Notes: generated by a model from the letters alone, not told the origin. Positions 38,501 to 48,605 are shown, counted from the first letter of the stretch. The stretch is DNA of 64,000 bases from Pseudoduganella violaceinigra DSM 15887 (GCF_000425385.1 NZ_KE384356.1:318380-382379); one strand, 5' to 3'. A program made the numbers and translations.

Positions 38501-39153
38501 GCGTGCAGCCGTTCGGCGGCGAAGGCAAATCCGGCACCGGCCCGAAAGCAGGCGGCCCGCTGTACCTGAAGCGCCTGCAGCGCGGCGCAGTCGCCCAGGA
38601 CCGCCACGAGCGCCAAGGCGCGCCCGCGATCGACTCCCTGGCCGCATGGGCCAAGGCACAAGGCAAGAGCCGCCTGGCCGCGCATATCGAAAGCTATGCA
38701 CGCACCACGCCGGTGGGCAACCTCACCGCCCTGCCAGGCCCGACTGGCGAACGCAATACGCTGGCCTACGTCCCACGCGGGAACATCGCCTGCTTCGCCA
38801 CGCATACGGAAGTAATGCTGAACCAGGTGGCCGCCGCACTGGCCACCGGCAACCGCGCGCTCGTCGTGGACGGCGCACTGCCGGCAGACTTGCCGGCCGA
38901 CGTCAAAACCGTCATCCAGGTGATCAAAGCCGCCGATGTGGCGAAAGCCGACTTCCAGATCGCGCTGGTCGAAAGCAGCCTGGGCGCGAAACTGCGCCCG
39001 GAACTGGCAGCCCGCGACGGAGCTATCGTTTCCGTGATCGACACGACCGAAGAAGGCGACGTCCCACTGTGGCGCCTGGTGGCCGAACGCGCCCTGTGCG
39101 TCAACACCACCGCCGCCGGCGGCAACGCCAGCCTGATGACGCTCGAGGCATAA
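35524..39153 (+). CDS. putA: Bifunctional proline dehydrogenase / glutamate-semialdehyde dehydrogenase
   Basis: 1209 residues. Residues ~1-130 are the helical arm, and ~170-470 the FAD proline dehydrogenase barrel (SVKLSALHPRY, RLVKGAYWDAEIKRAQ). The aldehyde dehydrogenase part follows with CISPWNFPLAIFTGQ, the catalytic Glu in ETGGQNAMIV and nucleophile Cys in GQRCSALRV; a C-terminal domain covers the substrate channel. The N-terminal ribbon-helix-helix of trifunctional PutA is missing, so regulation should come from another protein, probably the divergent Lrp. It converts proline to glutamate at the membrane. Confidence 0.96.
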   Translation: MHLNTTPFAALQAEILRDPTPLRSAITAAYRRDEQTAVQWLLSQINVGSPETTQEAQSLAKRLVTAVREKRTRSSGVDALMHQFSLSSEEGIALMCLAEALLRIPDTATADRLIADKISKGDWRKHLGESPSMFVNAATWGLLITGKLVSSSSEEGLGSAITSLIAKGGEPLIRKGVDLAMRMLGNQFVTGQTIDEAIKNGKDNEARGYRYSYDMLGEAALTEADAANYYAAYEKAIHAIGKASNGRGIRNGPGISVKLSALHPRYSRAQRDRVMTELLPRLTALVKLAKGYNIGLNIDAEEADRLELSLDLMEAMAFNPELEGFDGIGFVVQAYQKRCPYVIDYLVDLAKRSGRKFMVRLVKGAYWDAEIKRAQVDGMPGYPVYTRKVYTDVSYLACAQRLLAATDVIYAQFATHNAQTLSTIYTWAKRDGITGYEFQCLHGMGETLYDQVVGAENLDKACRIYAPVGSHETLLAYLVRRLLENGANSSFVNQIVDESIPVDSLISNPIEVARSLKGVAHTGIALPLDMFGAERKNSAGIDLSNEDVLREVSLAMAQARSWTAGPLLAVEASTGQASQPIINPARKDDIVGSVTEATADDVNKALNAASQFAMDWQTTEPSQRAACLDRAADLFETHKLELMALAVREAGKSLPNAIAEVREAVDFLRYYAVQVRGSTNTLALGPVTCISPWNFPLAIFTGQAAAALAAGNVVLAKPAEQTPLIAQRAVELLHEAGVPRAALQFLPGRGEVVGAGLCNDARVKGVIFTGSTEVAQLINRTLAKRAAAENVDIPLIAETGGQNAMIVDSSSLPEQVVGDAISSAFDSAGQRCSALRVLFLQEDIAEKTIKMLKGAMKELRVGSPDRLVTDIGPVIDKEAQQNLLTHIEKVRAHAKSSFSLDVPDADAGTFVPPTVLEIRSLSELTKEVFGPVMHVIRYKRSDLPKVIEQINGSGFGLTLGVHSRIDETIDYITSSAHVGNIYVNRNIVGAVVGVQPFGGEGKSGTGPKAGGPLYLKRLQRGAVAQDRHERQGAPAIDSLAAWAKAQGKSRLAAHIESYARTTPVGNLTALPGPTGERNTLAYVPRGNIACFATHTEVMLNQVAAALATGNRALVVDGALPADLPADVKTVIQVIKAADVAKADFQIALVESSLGAKLRPELAARDGAIVSVIDTTEEGDVPLWRLVAERALCVNTTAAGGNASLMTLEA

Positions 39154-39167
39154 CTACGCCCGAGCTC

Positions 39168-39266
39168 GTAGCAACCTTGGGGTCAGGCTCTTTGGTTGCC
39201 ACAGGCATAGCCGTAGCAGCCGCATGAGGCCGTGGCAACCTGGGAGCCTGACCCCAAGGTTGCTAC
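39168..39266. repeat. REPIN-like inverted repeat
   Basis: Arms at 39168-39204 and 39232-39266 match as inverted repeats except in a short CTTTGG/CCCAGG block. They carry the same GCAACCTTGGGGTCAGGCTC core as the RAYT-flanking repeats at 23.6 and 24.5 kb, about 15 kb away. The element fills the spacer between the convergent putA and LysR genes and probably is mobilised in trans by the RAYT. Confidence 0.8.
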
Positions 39267-39277
39267 GGAGTCAGCCG

Positions 39278-40246
39278 TTAGTAGGTGTCGTTTTTGGGGT
39301 TGGTGCCCGGGGCGGTTTTCTGGGCGACGGCGTTCATGCCTTCGAGATGCGTGCGCAGCCATTTGTGGGCCGGGCTGCGGGCGTCGCGTTCGTGCCAAAG
39401 CATGTCCAGGTGCACCGCCGGGAGCGGGAACGGCAGTTCTTTGTAGATCAGCGCGTCCGTCATCCCGGTCGATGCGATCAGGTGTTTCGGCAGCACTGTG
39501 ATCAGGTCTGAGTTCGCGACCACCCGGCCGGCGGTGAAGAATTGGTTTACCGTCAACAGAATACGGCGTTCGCGCTGGATCTGCGCCAGCGCTTCATCCA
39601 CCAGGCCATGGGCCCGGCCGGAAAAGCTGACCAGCAAATGATTGGCCGAGCAGTAGTTGTCCAGCGTCAGGTCTTGCTTGGCCAGCGGGTGGCCGCGCCG
39701 CATCACCGCTACGTAAATCCCGGAATACAGCCGTTCATGCCGGATCGGGGAGCTCGGCTCGCTCATCAGCTGCGCCGCCACGCCCGGGAAGAAGCCGACC
39801 GCCAGGTCGATATCTCCACGCAGCAGCATTGGCCGCGGTTCGCGCGTTGTCAAAGGAACCATGCGGATGTTCAAGCCCGGCGCATCCCGTTCGATCGAAC
39901 GCATCAGGGCCGGCAGCCAGAATGCCGCCGTGGCGTCGGCCATGGCCATGCGGAAGGTGGCGTGGGTCTTGGAAACGTCGAACGTCCCCGGCGTGACCGC
40001 AGCCTCCAGGGAAGCCAGGGCGCTGCGCACTTGCGGCCACAGCGCTTCGGCGCGGGGTGTCGGTTTCACGCCGTAGGCGGTGCGGATCAGCAAATCGTCG
40101 CCCAGGCTTTCGCGCAGGCGCTTGATGGCGTTCGACACCGCTGGTTGCGTCATGGCGAGATGGCCGGCAGCGCGCGTCAGGTTCTGCTCAGTCATGACCG
40201 CGTCGAAAACGCGCAGCAGGTTCAAGTCCAGGGTCAGAAAGCTCAT
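39278..40246 (-). CDS. LysR-family transcriptional regulator
   Basis: 322 residues with the LysR winged helix (LNLLRVFDAVMTEQNLTRAAGHLAMTQPAVSNAIKRL) and a C-terminal effector domain of periplasmic-binding type. The LDLNLL start and LRESLGDDLLIRT segment resemble the NodD/SyrM-like branch. The target is unknown; the divergent small gene 102 bp away is the closest candidate. Confidence 0.88.
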   Translation of the reverse strand: MSFLTLDLNLLRVFDAVMTEQNLTRAAGHLAMTQPAVSNAIKRLRESLGDDLLIRTAYGVKPTPRAEALWPQVRSALASLEAAVTPGTFDVSKTHATFRMAMADATAAFWLPALMRSIERDAPGLNIRMVPLTTREPRPMLLRGDIDLAVGFFPGVAAQLMSEPSSPIRHERLYSGIYVAVMRRGHPLAKQDLTLDNYCSANHLLVSFSGRAHGLVDEALAQIQRERRILLTVNQFFTAGRVVANSDLITVLPKHLIASTGMTDALIYKELPFPLPAVHLDMLWHERDARSPAHKWLRTHLEGMNAVAQKTAPGTNPKNDTY

Positions 40247-40287
40247 CGATTATTCACACCAATAATAATTGTTATCGAGAAACGAAA

Positions 40288-40317
40288 TTGGCGTTATATG
40301 TTGCGGCGCACTATAGT
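40288..40317 (+). promoter_or_regulatory. Candidate promoter of the 87-residue membrane protein gene
   Basis: TTGGCG (40288-40293), 18-base spacer, TATAGT (40312-40317), placed 31 bp before the ATG at 40349. It lies in the AT-rich spacer shared with the divergent LysR gene. Confidence 0.45.
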
Positions 40318-40348
40318 ACCAACAGATTCTAAAGGTACTGAAACCGCC

Positions 40349-40612
40349 ATGTCCACTTACATTAACATCATCGAAGTCGCACAGTACTTGCCGCTGGTGA
40401 TCCTGGCGCTGGCGCTGGCTTTCGTGTTCAAGCCGCTGCTGCGTGGTATCGTCCGCGCCGCTGTGCTTGTCGTTAAGCCAAAGTTGAGCAAAGAAGAACG
40501 CTTGCAGCGCCGCCTGATGCACGACACCATGATGTTCAAGCGTATGCTGAATTCCTCGGAAGGCTCGCCGAGCCACGTCGCAGAACTGCGAGCGATGGCC
40601 TGCCGGGCTTAA
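40349..40612 (+). CDS. Small single-pass membrane protein of unknown function
   Basis: 87 residues: one membrane segment (YLPLVILALALAFVFKPLL), then a basic amphipathic stretch (KPKLSKEERLQRRLMHD) and a polar end with MACRA. The charged region after the helix would face the cytoplasm. I recognise no family. A plausible promoter and the isolated position opposite a LysR gene support expression. Confidence 0.6.
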   Translation: MSTYINIIEVAQYLPLVILALALAFVFKPLLRGIVRAAVLVVKPKLSKEERLQRRLMHDTMMFKRMLNSSEGSPSHVAELRAMACRA

Positions 40613-40631
40613 GCCTTCCGCGGCGCAGCAA

Positions 40632-41255
40632 TTAGTTCGTTTCGGGCGCTGGCGCCTGGTTCCGCTCCGGGTTCCAGAGCAGCTTTGGCTTGAGGGCGGT
40701 ATCCACCGGCTTGCTGCCGATCCAGATGCGCATGATGGCGTTGAAGAATGCCACGTCGGGCACCATCTCCCCTACTTTTTTACCGTTCAGCATGGCTTGC
40801 GAGCCGGTGCCGGTCCAGTCGACGATCAGCTCGTCACCTTTCTTTAGGCCTGGGAACTGGGCAAACATTTCGCCGAAAGCCTTGGTCTGCGACAGCAGTT
40901 TGGTACGCTCTTCCGGGCTGACGTTGTCGTTCAGGCCTTTCATGAAGGCCATGCCGAAGTCGTCCGAAGTCAGGTCACGCAAGGGCATGATGCGGATGCG
41001 GCGCGGTCCATTCGACGCCAGCACGTCGGCGACCGTGGATTTTCTTTCTTGCAGGTAAAAGCCCAGGGCGTAGACCTTGAACACCAGCTTGGTGCGCACA
41101 CCGGCGCCGTTCAGCCTGAGTTCATGACCGGAAACCGATACAGTTTCTGGAAATTTCACGCCAGCAACTTCTGCTGCGAATGCGGGGAGGCTGCTGGCGG
41201 CCAATAGTGTGGCGGCCACAGCCATCTTTAGGATATAACGACGGGTAATGCTCAT
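40632..41255 (-). CDS. Periplasmic chalcone-isomerase-like protein
   Basis: 207 residues with a signal peptide (MSITRRYILKMAVAATLLAASSLPAFA). The mature part has the chalcone-isomerase-like fold signatures GVKFPETV, GAGVRTKLVFKVYALGFYL and the C-terminal DVAFFNAIMRIWIGSKP. Bacterial members lack a known flavonoid substrate and are usually called CHI-like; a lipid-binding role is possible. The start is chosen at the signal peptide, as a longer open frame overlaps the ferredoxin gene. Confidence 0.78.
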   Translation of the reverse strand: MSITRRYILKMAVAATLLAASSLPAFAAEVAGVKFPETVSVSGHELRLNGAGVRTKLVFKVYALGFYLQERKSTVADVLASNGPRRIRIMPLRDLTSDDFGMAFMKGLNDNVSPEERTKLLSQTKAFGEMFAQFPGLKKGDELIVDWTGTGSQAMLNGKKVGEMVPDVAFFNAIMRIWIGSKPVDTALKPKLLWNPERNQAPAPETN

Positions 41256-41319
41256 TTTGTCTCCAATTGTAAGTAGCTTCCCGCGAATATAACGCAGAGC
41301 TACCCTTTTCGGGTAGGCA

Positions 41320-41574
41320 TTAGCTCTTATCGGCCTGCAACTTCTCGAATTTTGCCAACAGTTGTTGCTTACTTTCCTTCCAATCAGGATTGAAGGGGAT
41401 GCAAGAAACGGGGCACACTTGCTGGCATTGCGGTTCATCAAAGTGACCGACGCACTCGGTGCACTTGTTGGGATCGATTTCGTAGATCTCCGGACCCATA
41501 TAGATTGCGTCGTTCGGGCACTCCGGCTCGCACACATCGCAATTGATGCAGTCGTCGGTAATCATTAAAGCCAT
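41320..41574 (-). CDS. 2[4Fe-4S] ferredoxin (YfhL type)
   Basis: 84 residues. Two cluster-binding sets are visible: CINCDVCEPECPNDA and CTECVGHFDEPQCQQVCPVSC, the second with the long insertion typical of the YfhL/AlvinoFd type. These carry low-potential electrons. It lies 12 bp after coaD, an association conserved in betaproteobacteria without a known functional reason. Confidence 0.93.
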   Translation of the reverse strand: MALMITDDCINCDVCEPECPNDAIYMGPEIYEIDPNKCTECVGHFDEPQCQQVCPVSCIPFNPDWKESKQQLLAKFEKLQADKS

Positions 41575-41586
41575 GGCAATACTCTC

Positions 41587-42710
<1,124 letters not shown>

Positions 42711-42738
42711 TATCGCATGCCGCCCGCCGGCCAAGCTC

Positions 42739-43605
42739 TTAATGCACTTGCCCCGCAAGGGTATTCAAATCCTTGATCCAGCCATCCATGCGCTTTTGCG
42801 CGTGGTTTTTCTGCTCCGGCGTGGCGATGCGCACCACGGTGTGGACCAGTTCCACCGTGCTTTGCGTGTAGTTGTCGAAGAAGGCTTTACGGTCGGAGAA
42901 GCCGAAGCGGTCAAAGCCTGAACGTATCAATTCCTCGATCCACTGCGTGGCCACCTGCTTGCTCGGCTGCTCGCGCATGATCTTGCGCGCCAGGGTCATG
43001 ATCTTGAGCTGGCGCCGCATGCGTTCATCCAGCCACAGTTCATTATTCAGCGGCCGGGCGTCGGACGCCCGGCGGATAAGCGCTTCCTGTTCACCGCTGA
43101 AGCCGCCGAACCAGAGTTCGAACTGCTCCATCGACTTTTTGTAGCGGTATTTGTTCTGCTCCTGGGCATCGCCCTTCATATTCTCCTTGCGGAACTTGGC
43201 GTTGTTCTTGGCGAACTTCTTTTCCATCGATGCCAGCTGTTCCGGTTTCAGCGACAGCGCCAGTTCGGCAATATCCGGTGCGGAACGCAGCAGCAGCGCC
43301 TCGGTGCGGTCGCGGATATCCACGTAATCGGCCATCAGCTCGGCCTGGCTGGGGTTGCCTTGCAGCTGGCGCTGGCATTTCTGCAGCAGTTGCACATAGT
43401 CCTGCAGCTGGGTCTTGCGGTGCCAGCGGAAGAAATCGCCGATGTCCTGTTTGACGTCCGCCTTTTGTTCGCTGTCGAAATCGATATAGGCGTCGAGCCA
43501 CCAGTACAGCAGCGTATCCCCATTGTTATAGGCCAGCCGCAGGGAGCTGCACGCCGCGAGCAGAAGGGCAAAAGCCAGCACGATGCACGTGTTAAACTTT
43601 TTCAT
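42739..43605 (-). CDS. DUF6279-type lipoprotein
   Basis: 288 residues with lipoprotein signal ([21 protein letters not shown]; lipobox LAAC). The mature part is helical with [22 protein letters not shown] at the start, a hallmark of this family, and many charged heptads. The family is found across gamma- and betaproteobacteria without a known role. It is divergent from glmU (29 bp between starts). Confidence 0.8.
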   Translation of the reverse strand: MKKFNTCIVLAFALLLAACSSLRLAYNNGDTLLYWWLDAYIDFDSEQKADVKQDIGDFFRWHRKTQLQDYVQLLQKCQRQLQGNPSQAELMADYVDIRDRTEALLLRSAPDIAELALSLKPEQLASMEKKFAKNNAKFRKENMKGDAQEQNKYRYKKSMEQFELWFGGFSGEQEALIRRASDARPLNNELWLDERMRRQLKIMTLARKIMREQPSKQVATQWIEELIRSGFDRFGFSDRKAFFDNYTQSTVELVHTVVRIATPEQKNHAQKRMDGWIKDLNTLAGQVH

Positions 43606-43634
43606 ATCTCAACCTACACAAGAAAACACGGTCT

Positions 43635-45032
43635 ATGAACGTTGTCATTCTCGCCGCCGGCATGGGCAAACGCATGCAGTCGGCGCTGCCAAAAGTACTG
43701 CATCCCGTCGCTGGCAAGTCGCTGTTGTCCCACGTTATCGACACTGCGCGCAGCCTGTCTCCGGCCAAATTGTGCGTCATTTACGGGCACGGCGGCGCAG
43801 CGGTGCTGGCTTCGCTGGACAAACATAAAGCCGTTCCCGGCACCGATATTTCCGCCGCGCTGCAGGAGCCTCAGCTGGGCACCGGCCACGCGGTCCAGCA
43901 AGCCCTGCCCCACCTGGACGACGACCAGTCGACCCTGGTGCTCTACGGCGATGTGCCGCTGACTTCCGCCGCCTCGCTGAAACGCCTGGCCGAAGCCGCC
44001 GGCAAGGACAAGCTCGGCATCCTGACCGTGGTGCAGGACAACCCGTTCGGCCTGGGCCGCATCGTCCGCGTAGGCGGCGCCATCCAGCGTATCGTTGAAG
44101 AAAAGGATGCCACAGAAGCCGAACGCATGATCAAGGAAATCAATTCCGGCATCATGATGATCCCGACCGCCAAGTTGAAGCAGTGGCTGGGCAAACTGAA
44201 AAACGAGAACGCGCAGGGCGAGTACTACCTGACCGACATCGTCGCCATGGCCGTGGAAGAAGGCGTGCAAGTCGTCTCCGCCCATCCGGCCGCGCCATGG
44301 GAAGTGCTGGGCGTGAACAGCAAGGCCCAACTGGCCGAACTGGAACGCATCTACCAGCGCAATGTCGCCAACTCGCTGCTGGACAAGGGCGTGACCCTGG
44401 CCGACCCGGCGCGTATCGACGTGCGCGGCGAACTGTCCTGCGGCCGCGACGTCACCATTGATGTCGGCTGTGTCTTTGAAGGCAAGGTCGAACTGGCCGA
44501 CAACGTGACCATCGGCCCGAACTGCGTTCTGATCAACGCCCGCATCGGCACCGGCGCGAATATCAAGGCCTTCACGCATATTGAAGACGCGGTAGTCGGC
44601 GCCGCTTCGCAGATCGGCCCTTACGCACGCCTGCGCCCTGGCACCGAACTGGCGGAGGACGTCCACGTGGGTAACTTCGTCGAAATCAAGAACAGCCAAG
44701 TCGCCGCGCACAGCAAGGCCAACCACCTGGCCTATGTGGGTGACGCCACCGTCGGTTCGCGCGTGAATATCGGCGCCGGCACCATCACCTGCAATTACGA
44801 TGGCGCGAACAAGTTCCGTACCGTGATCGAAGACGACGCTTTCATTGGCAGCGACAGCCAGCTGGTGGCTCCCGTGACCGTGGGCGCAGGTGCGACCATC
44901 GGCGCCGGCACGACGCTGACCAAGAATGCGCCAGCCGGCAAGCTGACCATCTCGCGTCCGAAGCAGTTGACGGTGGAAGGCTGGACCCGTCCGGTCAAGC
45001 AAGCGAAAACTGGCGGCGGCGCTGGTAAGTAA
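43635..45032 (+). CDS. glmU: Bifunctional GlmU: glucosamine-1-P acetyltransferase / GlcNAc-1-P uridylyltransferase
   Basis: 465 residues. The N-terminal uridylyltransferase has [22 protein letters not shown]; the C-terminal left-handed beta-helix has hexapeptide repeats and the acetyltransferase signature [19 protein letters not shown]. It makes UDP-GlcNAc for peptidoglycan and LPS. The other pathway gene, glmS, lies 1.5 kb downstream on the same strand. Its last 38 bp overlap the converging acpH. Confidence 0.97.
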   Translation: MNVVILAAGMGKRMQSALPKVLHPVAGKSLLSHVIDTARSLSPAKLCVIYGHGGAAVLASLDKHKAVPGTDISAALQEPQLGTGHAVQQALPHLDDDQSTLVLYGDVPLTSAASLKRLAEAAGKDKLGILTVVQDNPFGLGRIVRVGGAIQRIVEEKDATEAERMIKEINSGIMMIPTAKLKQWLGKLKNENAQGEYYLTDIVAMAVEEGVQVVSAHPAAPWEVLGVNSKAQLAELERIYQRNVANSLLDKGVTLADPARIDVRGELSCGRDVTIDVGCVFEGKVELADNVTIGPNCVLINARIGTGANIKAFTHIEDAVVGAASQIGPYARLRPGTELAEDVHVGNFVEIKNSQVAAHSKANHLAYVGDATVGSRVNIGAGTITCNYDGANKFRTVIEDDAFIGSDSQLVAPVTVGAGATIGAGTTLTKNAPAGKLTISRPKQLTVEGWTRPVKQAKTGGGAGK

Positions 45033-45591
45033 ATTTCACCAGCTCGGGGAAGAAGCGGTCGAAGCCGTTGGCGATCGCATCGTAGTGCTGCTGCACTTCC
45101 CCGATTCCCTCCCGCAGCAGGTGGCCATTGCGGCTTAGCCTGTCCGACATGCGGGTCAGCGCCAGCTCGACCCCGCTGAATTCGCCGTAAGCGCCCAGCC
45201 AGTCCTGTTTGATCATCTTCGGCAGGATTTCGCGCAGCCGCTCCGGCAACTGCTGCTCATGCGCTGCCAGCGCCCCGTAAAAGCGCTCAATCAGCTCCGC
45301 ACGCGGTTCCTCGCAATATTCATCCCAGCGCTGGCTCAGGATGTGGTCATAGAACACGTCCAGCACGATGCCCGAGTAGCGGCGCCGGCCTTCGGTAAAC
45401 AGGCTCTTGGCTTCCGTCACCACCGGGTGGCTATCGGTGAACGAATCGACGAAGCGGTGAAGTGCGATCTCATTTGCGATCTCAGGCGCGTAATGCTCGC
45501 TGCCGTTCGGCTTGACGAAATCCCCCAGCAAGGCGCCAACCATCGCCGCTTCGCTATGGCGTGCCAGGTAGATGTGAGCAAGGTAGTTCAT
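44995..45591 (-). CDS. acpH: Acyl carrier protein phosphodiesterase
   Basis: 198 residues of the AcpH family: [10 protein letters not shown] start, [22 protein letters not shown] with metal ligands, and [10 protein letters not shown] with further His/Asp. It removes the phosphopantetheine arm from ACP. It converges on glmU with a 38-bp overlap, so its tail lies antisense to the glmU 3' end. Confidence 0.9.
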   Translation of the reverse strand: MNYLAHIYLARHSEAAMVGALLGDFVKPNGSEHYAPEIANEIALHRFVDSFTDSHPVVTEAKSLFTEGRRRYSGIVLDVFYDHILSQRWDEYCEEPRAELIERFYGALAAHEQQLPERLREILPKMIKQDWLGAYGEFSGVELALTRMSDRLSRNGHLLREGIGEVQQHYDAIANGFDRFFPELVKFTYQRRRQFSLA

Positions 45592-45607
45592 CCGCCTATT
45601 CTAGCGC

Positions 45608-45911
45608 TGTGGATAAATATGTGTAAAAGCAGGTGTAATTGCGTTTGAAAAGCACGGGATAGGCATGGGATAAAGAGCAGGTGGTATGGCGGAATTGTCC
45701 ACAGCCCTGGGTTTTCGCGTCGTGCTGTGGAAAAGCCTGGGGAATACTGGCTGATAAGATTGGATAACTCAATTCTGTGGATAAGGCTGTGGGGAACCTT
45801 GCGGAAAACACGAGGATAGACGGTGGGAATCGCTGGATAAGTGCGTCTGCGTCGTTCGATGTTGTGGAAAAAGATGTGAGTAAGCCTGTGCCTATCCCGG
45901 TATAAGCCGGG
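45608..45911. other. DnaA-box-rich spacer
   Basis: This 329-bp gap between acpH and the Lrp gene holds two perfect reverse DnaA boxes TGTGGATAA (45608-45616, 45776-45784) and several near matches: TGTGGAAAA (two), TTGGATAAC, CTGGATAAG, GTCCACAG and GGGATAA. Most point the same way. It is less AT-rich than the elements at 30.7 and 34 kb and has no DnaA-trio run. It could titrate DnaA or mark a control site. Confidence 0.5.
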
Positions 45912-45920
45912 ATAAGTCCT

Positions 45921-46379
45921 TCAGACCGCGATGCTGGTCTCGAACTTGCTGCGGAAAGTGGAGAAGTAGGCTTTCACGTTGCGGACATTGGCCTGGGCCG
46001 CGAACAAACGGTGGGCCAGCGCGTGATAGGCCGGCATATCCGCCACCTGCACGATCAGGACGAAATCAGGCCCCGGCGAAACCCGGTAACATTGTAGAAC
46101 GGCTGGTTCTGGCGCCACCAGCGCTTCAAATTCCGCCATGCGCTCGGCGGCCTGGATTTCCAGCGAGATTTCCACAACCGCCGTCAGATGCGAGCCCACC
46201 TTTTCCGGCGCCACCAGGGCCACTTCGCGCTCGATCACCCCGGAATCGCGCAATTGCTTGACCCGCCGCAGGCAAGTGGGCGCCGAAACGTGGACGTCGG
46301 CGGCCAGTTCGGCGTTGGTTTGAGAGGCATCCTTCTGCAAAGCATTTAGAATGCGACGATCAATTTCATCAAAGTTCAT
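45921..46379 (-). CDS. Lrp/AsnC-family regulator
   Basis: 152 residues: helix-turn-helix (ASQTNAELAADVHVSAPTCLRRVKQL) and RAM domain (VLQCYRVSPGPDFVLIVQV). It resembles Lrp members that sense amino acids. A perfect 13-bp inverted repeat 6 bp before its start is a likely autoregulatory operator; glmS, 130 bp away, is divergent and could be co-regulated. Confidence 0.88.
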   Translation of the reverse strand: MNFDEIDRRILNALQKDASQTNAELAADVHVSAPTCLRRVKQLRDSGVIEREVALVAPEKVGSHLTAVVEISLEIQAAERMAEFEALVAPEPAVLQCYRVSPGPDFVLIVQVADMPAYHALAHRLFAAQANVRNVKAYFSTFRSKFETSIAV

Positions 46380-46384
46380 AATTT

Positions 46385-46426
46385 GAAAGAATATTTCGCG
46401 CTATGCGCCATAAGAAATATTCTTTC
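46385..46426. promoter_or_regulatory. Perfect 13-bp inverted repeat, likely Lrp operator
   Basis: GAAAGAATATTTC (46385-46397) and GAAATATTCTTTC (46414-46426) are exact reverse complements, centres 29 bp apart (about three helix turns). They lie between the Lrp gene and glmS. Confidence 0.6.
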
Positions 46427-46508
46427 ATATAAGTGAGAATTCAGAAAGCAAATTTCTTCACACCTGCTCTAGCATGGGCTCATTAACTTTTTACGAATGA
46501 GGTCACGT

Positions 46509-48338
46509 ATGTGCGGTATTGTTGGCGCTGTTGCCCAGCGCAATATCACCCCTATCCTGGTTGAAGGGCTGAAGCGCCTGGAATACCGTGGCTATGACTC
46601 CTGCGGCGTCGCCCTGCACCTGGATGGCAAGCTGCAGCGCTCGCGCAGCACTTCGCGCGTGGCCGACCTCGAAAAACAGATCAATGAAGGCGGCCTGAAC
46701 GGCTTCACCGGCATCGCCCACACCCGCTGGGCCACCCACGGCGCCCCGGCGTCGCACAACGCCCACCCGCACTTTTCCCCAAGCGAAGCGGCAGCCCGCA
46801 TTGCCTTGGTCCACAACGGCATTATCGAGAACCACGACGAACTGCGCGCCGAATTGACGGCGCTCGGTTATGTCTTCACCAGCCAGACCGACACCGAGGT
46901 GATTGCCCACCTGGTCGACCACATGTACAACGGCGACCTGTTCGACACCGTGCAGCACGCCGTCAAGCGCCTGCAGGGCGCCTACGCCATCGCCGTGTTC
47001 TGCCGCGAAGAACCGCACCGCGTGGTCGCCGCCCGCCAGGGTTCGCCGCTGATCGTTGGCATCGGCCAAGGCGAAAACTTCGTCGCCTCGGACGCCATGG
47101 CGCTGGCCGGCACCACCGACCAGATCATCTACCTGGAAGAAGGCGACGTGGTCGACCTGCAACTGGGCCGCACCTGGATCGTCGACGTCAACGGCAAGCA
47201 AGTGCAACGCGAAGTGAAGACCGTGCACGCCCACACCGGCGCCGCTGAACTGGGTCCATACCGTCACTTCATGCAAAAGGAAATCTTCGAGCAACCACGC
47301 GTGGTCGGCGATACGCTGGAAGGCGTCACCGGCGTCATGCCGGAACTGTTCGGCGACGGCGCCTACAAGGTGTTCAAGGAAATCGACCGCGTGCTGATCC
47401 TCGCTTGCGGCACCAGCTACTACGCCGGCCTGACCGCCAAGTACTGGATCGAATCCATCGCCAAGGTACCGGTGAATGTGGAAATCGCCTCCGAATACCG
47501 CTATCGCGACAGCGTGCCGAATCCGAAAACGCTGGTGGTCACCATCTCCCAGTCCGGCGAAACCGCCGACACCATCGCCGCGCTGAAGCACGCGCGCGAA
47601 CTGGGCATGGAACACACCCTGACCATCTGCAACGTCGCCACCAGCGCCATGGTGCGCGAATGCAAACTGGCCTACATCACCCGTGCTGGCGTGGAAGTGG
47701 GCGTGGCATCGACCAAAGCGTTCACCACCCAGCTGGCCGCACTGTTCCTGCTGACCCTGAGCCTGGCGCAAGTCAACGGCCTGCTGACCGAAGAACAGGA
47801 AGCCGCACACCTGAAGGCCATGCGCCACCTGCCATCCGCGATTGGCTCCGTGCTGGCGCTGGAACCGCAGATCATCGCCTGGGCCGAAGAATTCGCCCGC
47901 AAGGAAAACGCCCTGTTCCTGGGCCGCGGCATGCACTACCCAATCGCTCTGGAAGGCGCACTGAAGCTGAAGGAGATCTCGTACATCCACGCCGAAGCCT
48001 ATCCGGCCGGTGAACTGAAGCACGGCCCGCTGGCGCTGGTGACCGACGAAATGCCGGTCGTAACCATCGCCCCGAACGACGCCCTGTTGGAGAAGCTGAA
48101 ATCGAATATGCAGGAAGTGCGCGCCCGCGGCGGCCAGCTGTACGTCTTCGCCGACGTCGACTCGCGCATCACCTCCACTGACGGCCTGCATGTGATCCGA
48201 CTGCCGGAACACTACGGTCACCTGTCGCCTATCCTGCACGTGGTTGCGCTGCAGCTGCTGGCATATCACACCGCGCTGGCGCGCGGCACCGATGTGGATA
48301 AGCCGCGTAACCTCGCGAAATCGGTAACGGTGGAATAG
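46509..48338 (+). CDS. glmS: Glutamine--fructose-6-phosphate aminotransferase (isomerizing)
   Basis: 609 residues from the ATG at 46509, so Cys2 of [12 protein letters not shown] becomes the glutaminase nucleophile; an upstream ATG at 46497 would bury it. The N-terminal amidotransferase is followed by two SIS domains ([18 protein letters not shown]) and the invariant end [13 protein letters not shown]. It makes glucosamine-6-P, the first step toward UDP-GlcNAc. The last codons are the recognition site for Tn7 target selectors, used here (see 48364). Confidence 0.97.
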   Translation: MCGIVGAVAQRNITPILVEGLKRLEYRGYDSCGVALHLDGKLQRSRSTSRVADLEKQINEGGLNGFTGIAHTRWATHGAPASHNAHPHFSPSEAAARIALVHNGIIENHDELRAELTALGYVFTSQTDTEVIAHLVDHMYNGDLFDTVQHAVKRLQGAYAIAVFCREEPHRVVAARQGSPLIVGIGQGENFVASDAMALAGTTDQIIYLEEGDVVDLQLGRTWIVDVNGKQVQREVKTVHAHTGAAELGPYRHFMQKEIFEQPRVVGDTLEGVTGVMPELFGDGAYKVFKEIDRVLILACGTSYYAGLTAKYWIESIAKVPVNVEIASEYRYRDSVPNPKTLVVTISQSGETADTIAALKHARELGMEHTLTICNVATSAMVRECKLAYITRAGVEVGVASTKAFTTQLAALFLLTLSLAQVNGLLTEEQEAAHLKAMRHLPSAIGSVLALEPQIIAWAEEFARKENALFLGRGMHYPIALEGALKLKEISYIHAEAYPAGELKHGPLALVTDEMPVVTIAPNDALLEKLKSNMQEVRARGGQLYVFADVDSRITSTDGLHVIRLPEHYGHLSPILHVVALQLLAYHTALARGTDVDKPRNLAKSVTVE

Positions 48339-48363
48339 GCTGAATCAAAGCCTTAAGTGGCGG

Positions 48364-48408
48364 TGTAGAAAATAATAAAGTCTGACAAAAAATAATAAAG
48401 TTTGACAA
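48364..48408 (+). repeat. Tn7-type terminal sequence with two 20-bp repeats
   Basis: TGTAG is followed by two 20-bp direct repeats (48369-48388 and 48389-48408) that differ at one base; each contains AATAATAAAGTYTGACAA. TnsB sites of Tn7 have a similar ACAATAAAGTCT core (recalled). The five bases before it, GGCGG, would be the target duplication. Confidence 0.6.
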
Positions 48409-48427
48409 TTTGCTGGGCAACTAAACT

Positions 48428-48455
48428 GGGGCGCTGATAAACCGGCGCCCCTTTT
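48428..48455 (+). terminator. Rho-independent terminator after glmS
   Basis: GGGGCGC (48428-48434) pairs with GCGCCCC (48445-48451) and is followed by TTTTC. It lies 90 bp past glmS but inside the inserted DNA, so it would end glmS transcription coming into the island. Confidence 0.75.
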
Positions 48456-48587
48456 CGTACCTGAGCCCAACGCAGCTTGAGGTCATGAGGAACTCAGGCT
48501 GCTACACTTGACGGAAATGCATGAGTCAATTCAGACTAAATGCCGTGCTTGTTTCGCGACGATGCGGGTAACCTCTTAACTGACGGA

Positions 48588-48605
48588 AATCGGCCAAAAG
48601 CCGAC
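48588..48605 (+). repeat. Island spacer motif copy 1
   Basis: AATCGGCCAAAAGCCGAC, first of four spacer motifs of the form AATCGGCCANNNGCNGAC in the plus-strand half of the island. The rest of 48456-48678 shows no gene. Confidence 0.5.

Noticed and set aside
46503..48269. 588-codon minus-strand open frame across glmS
   Set aside because: Antisense shadow of glmS; composition is His/Gln/Val-rich with no domain.
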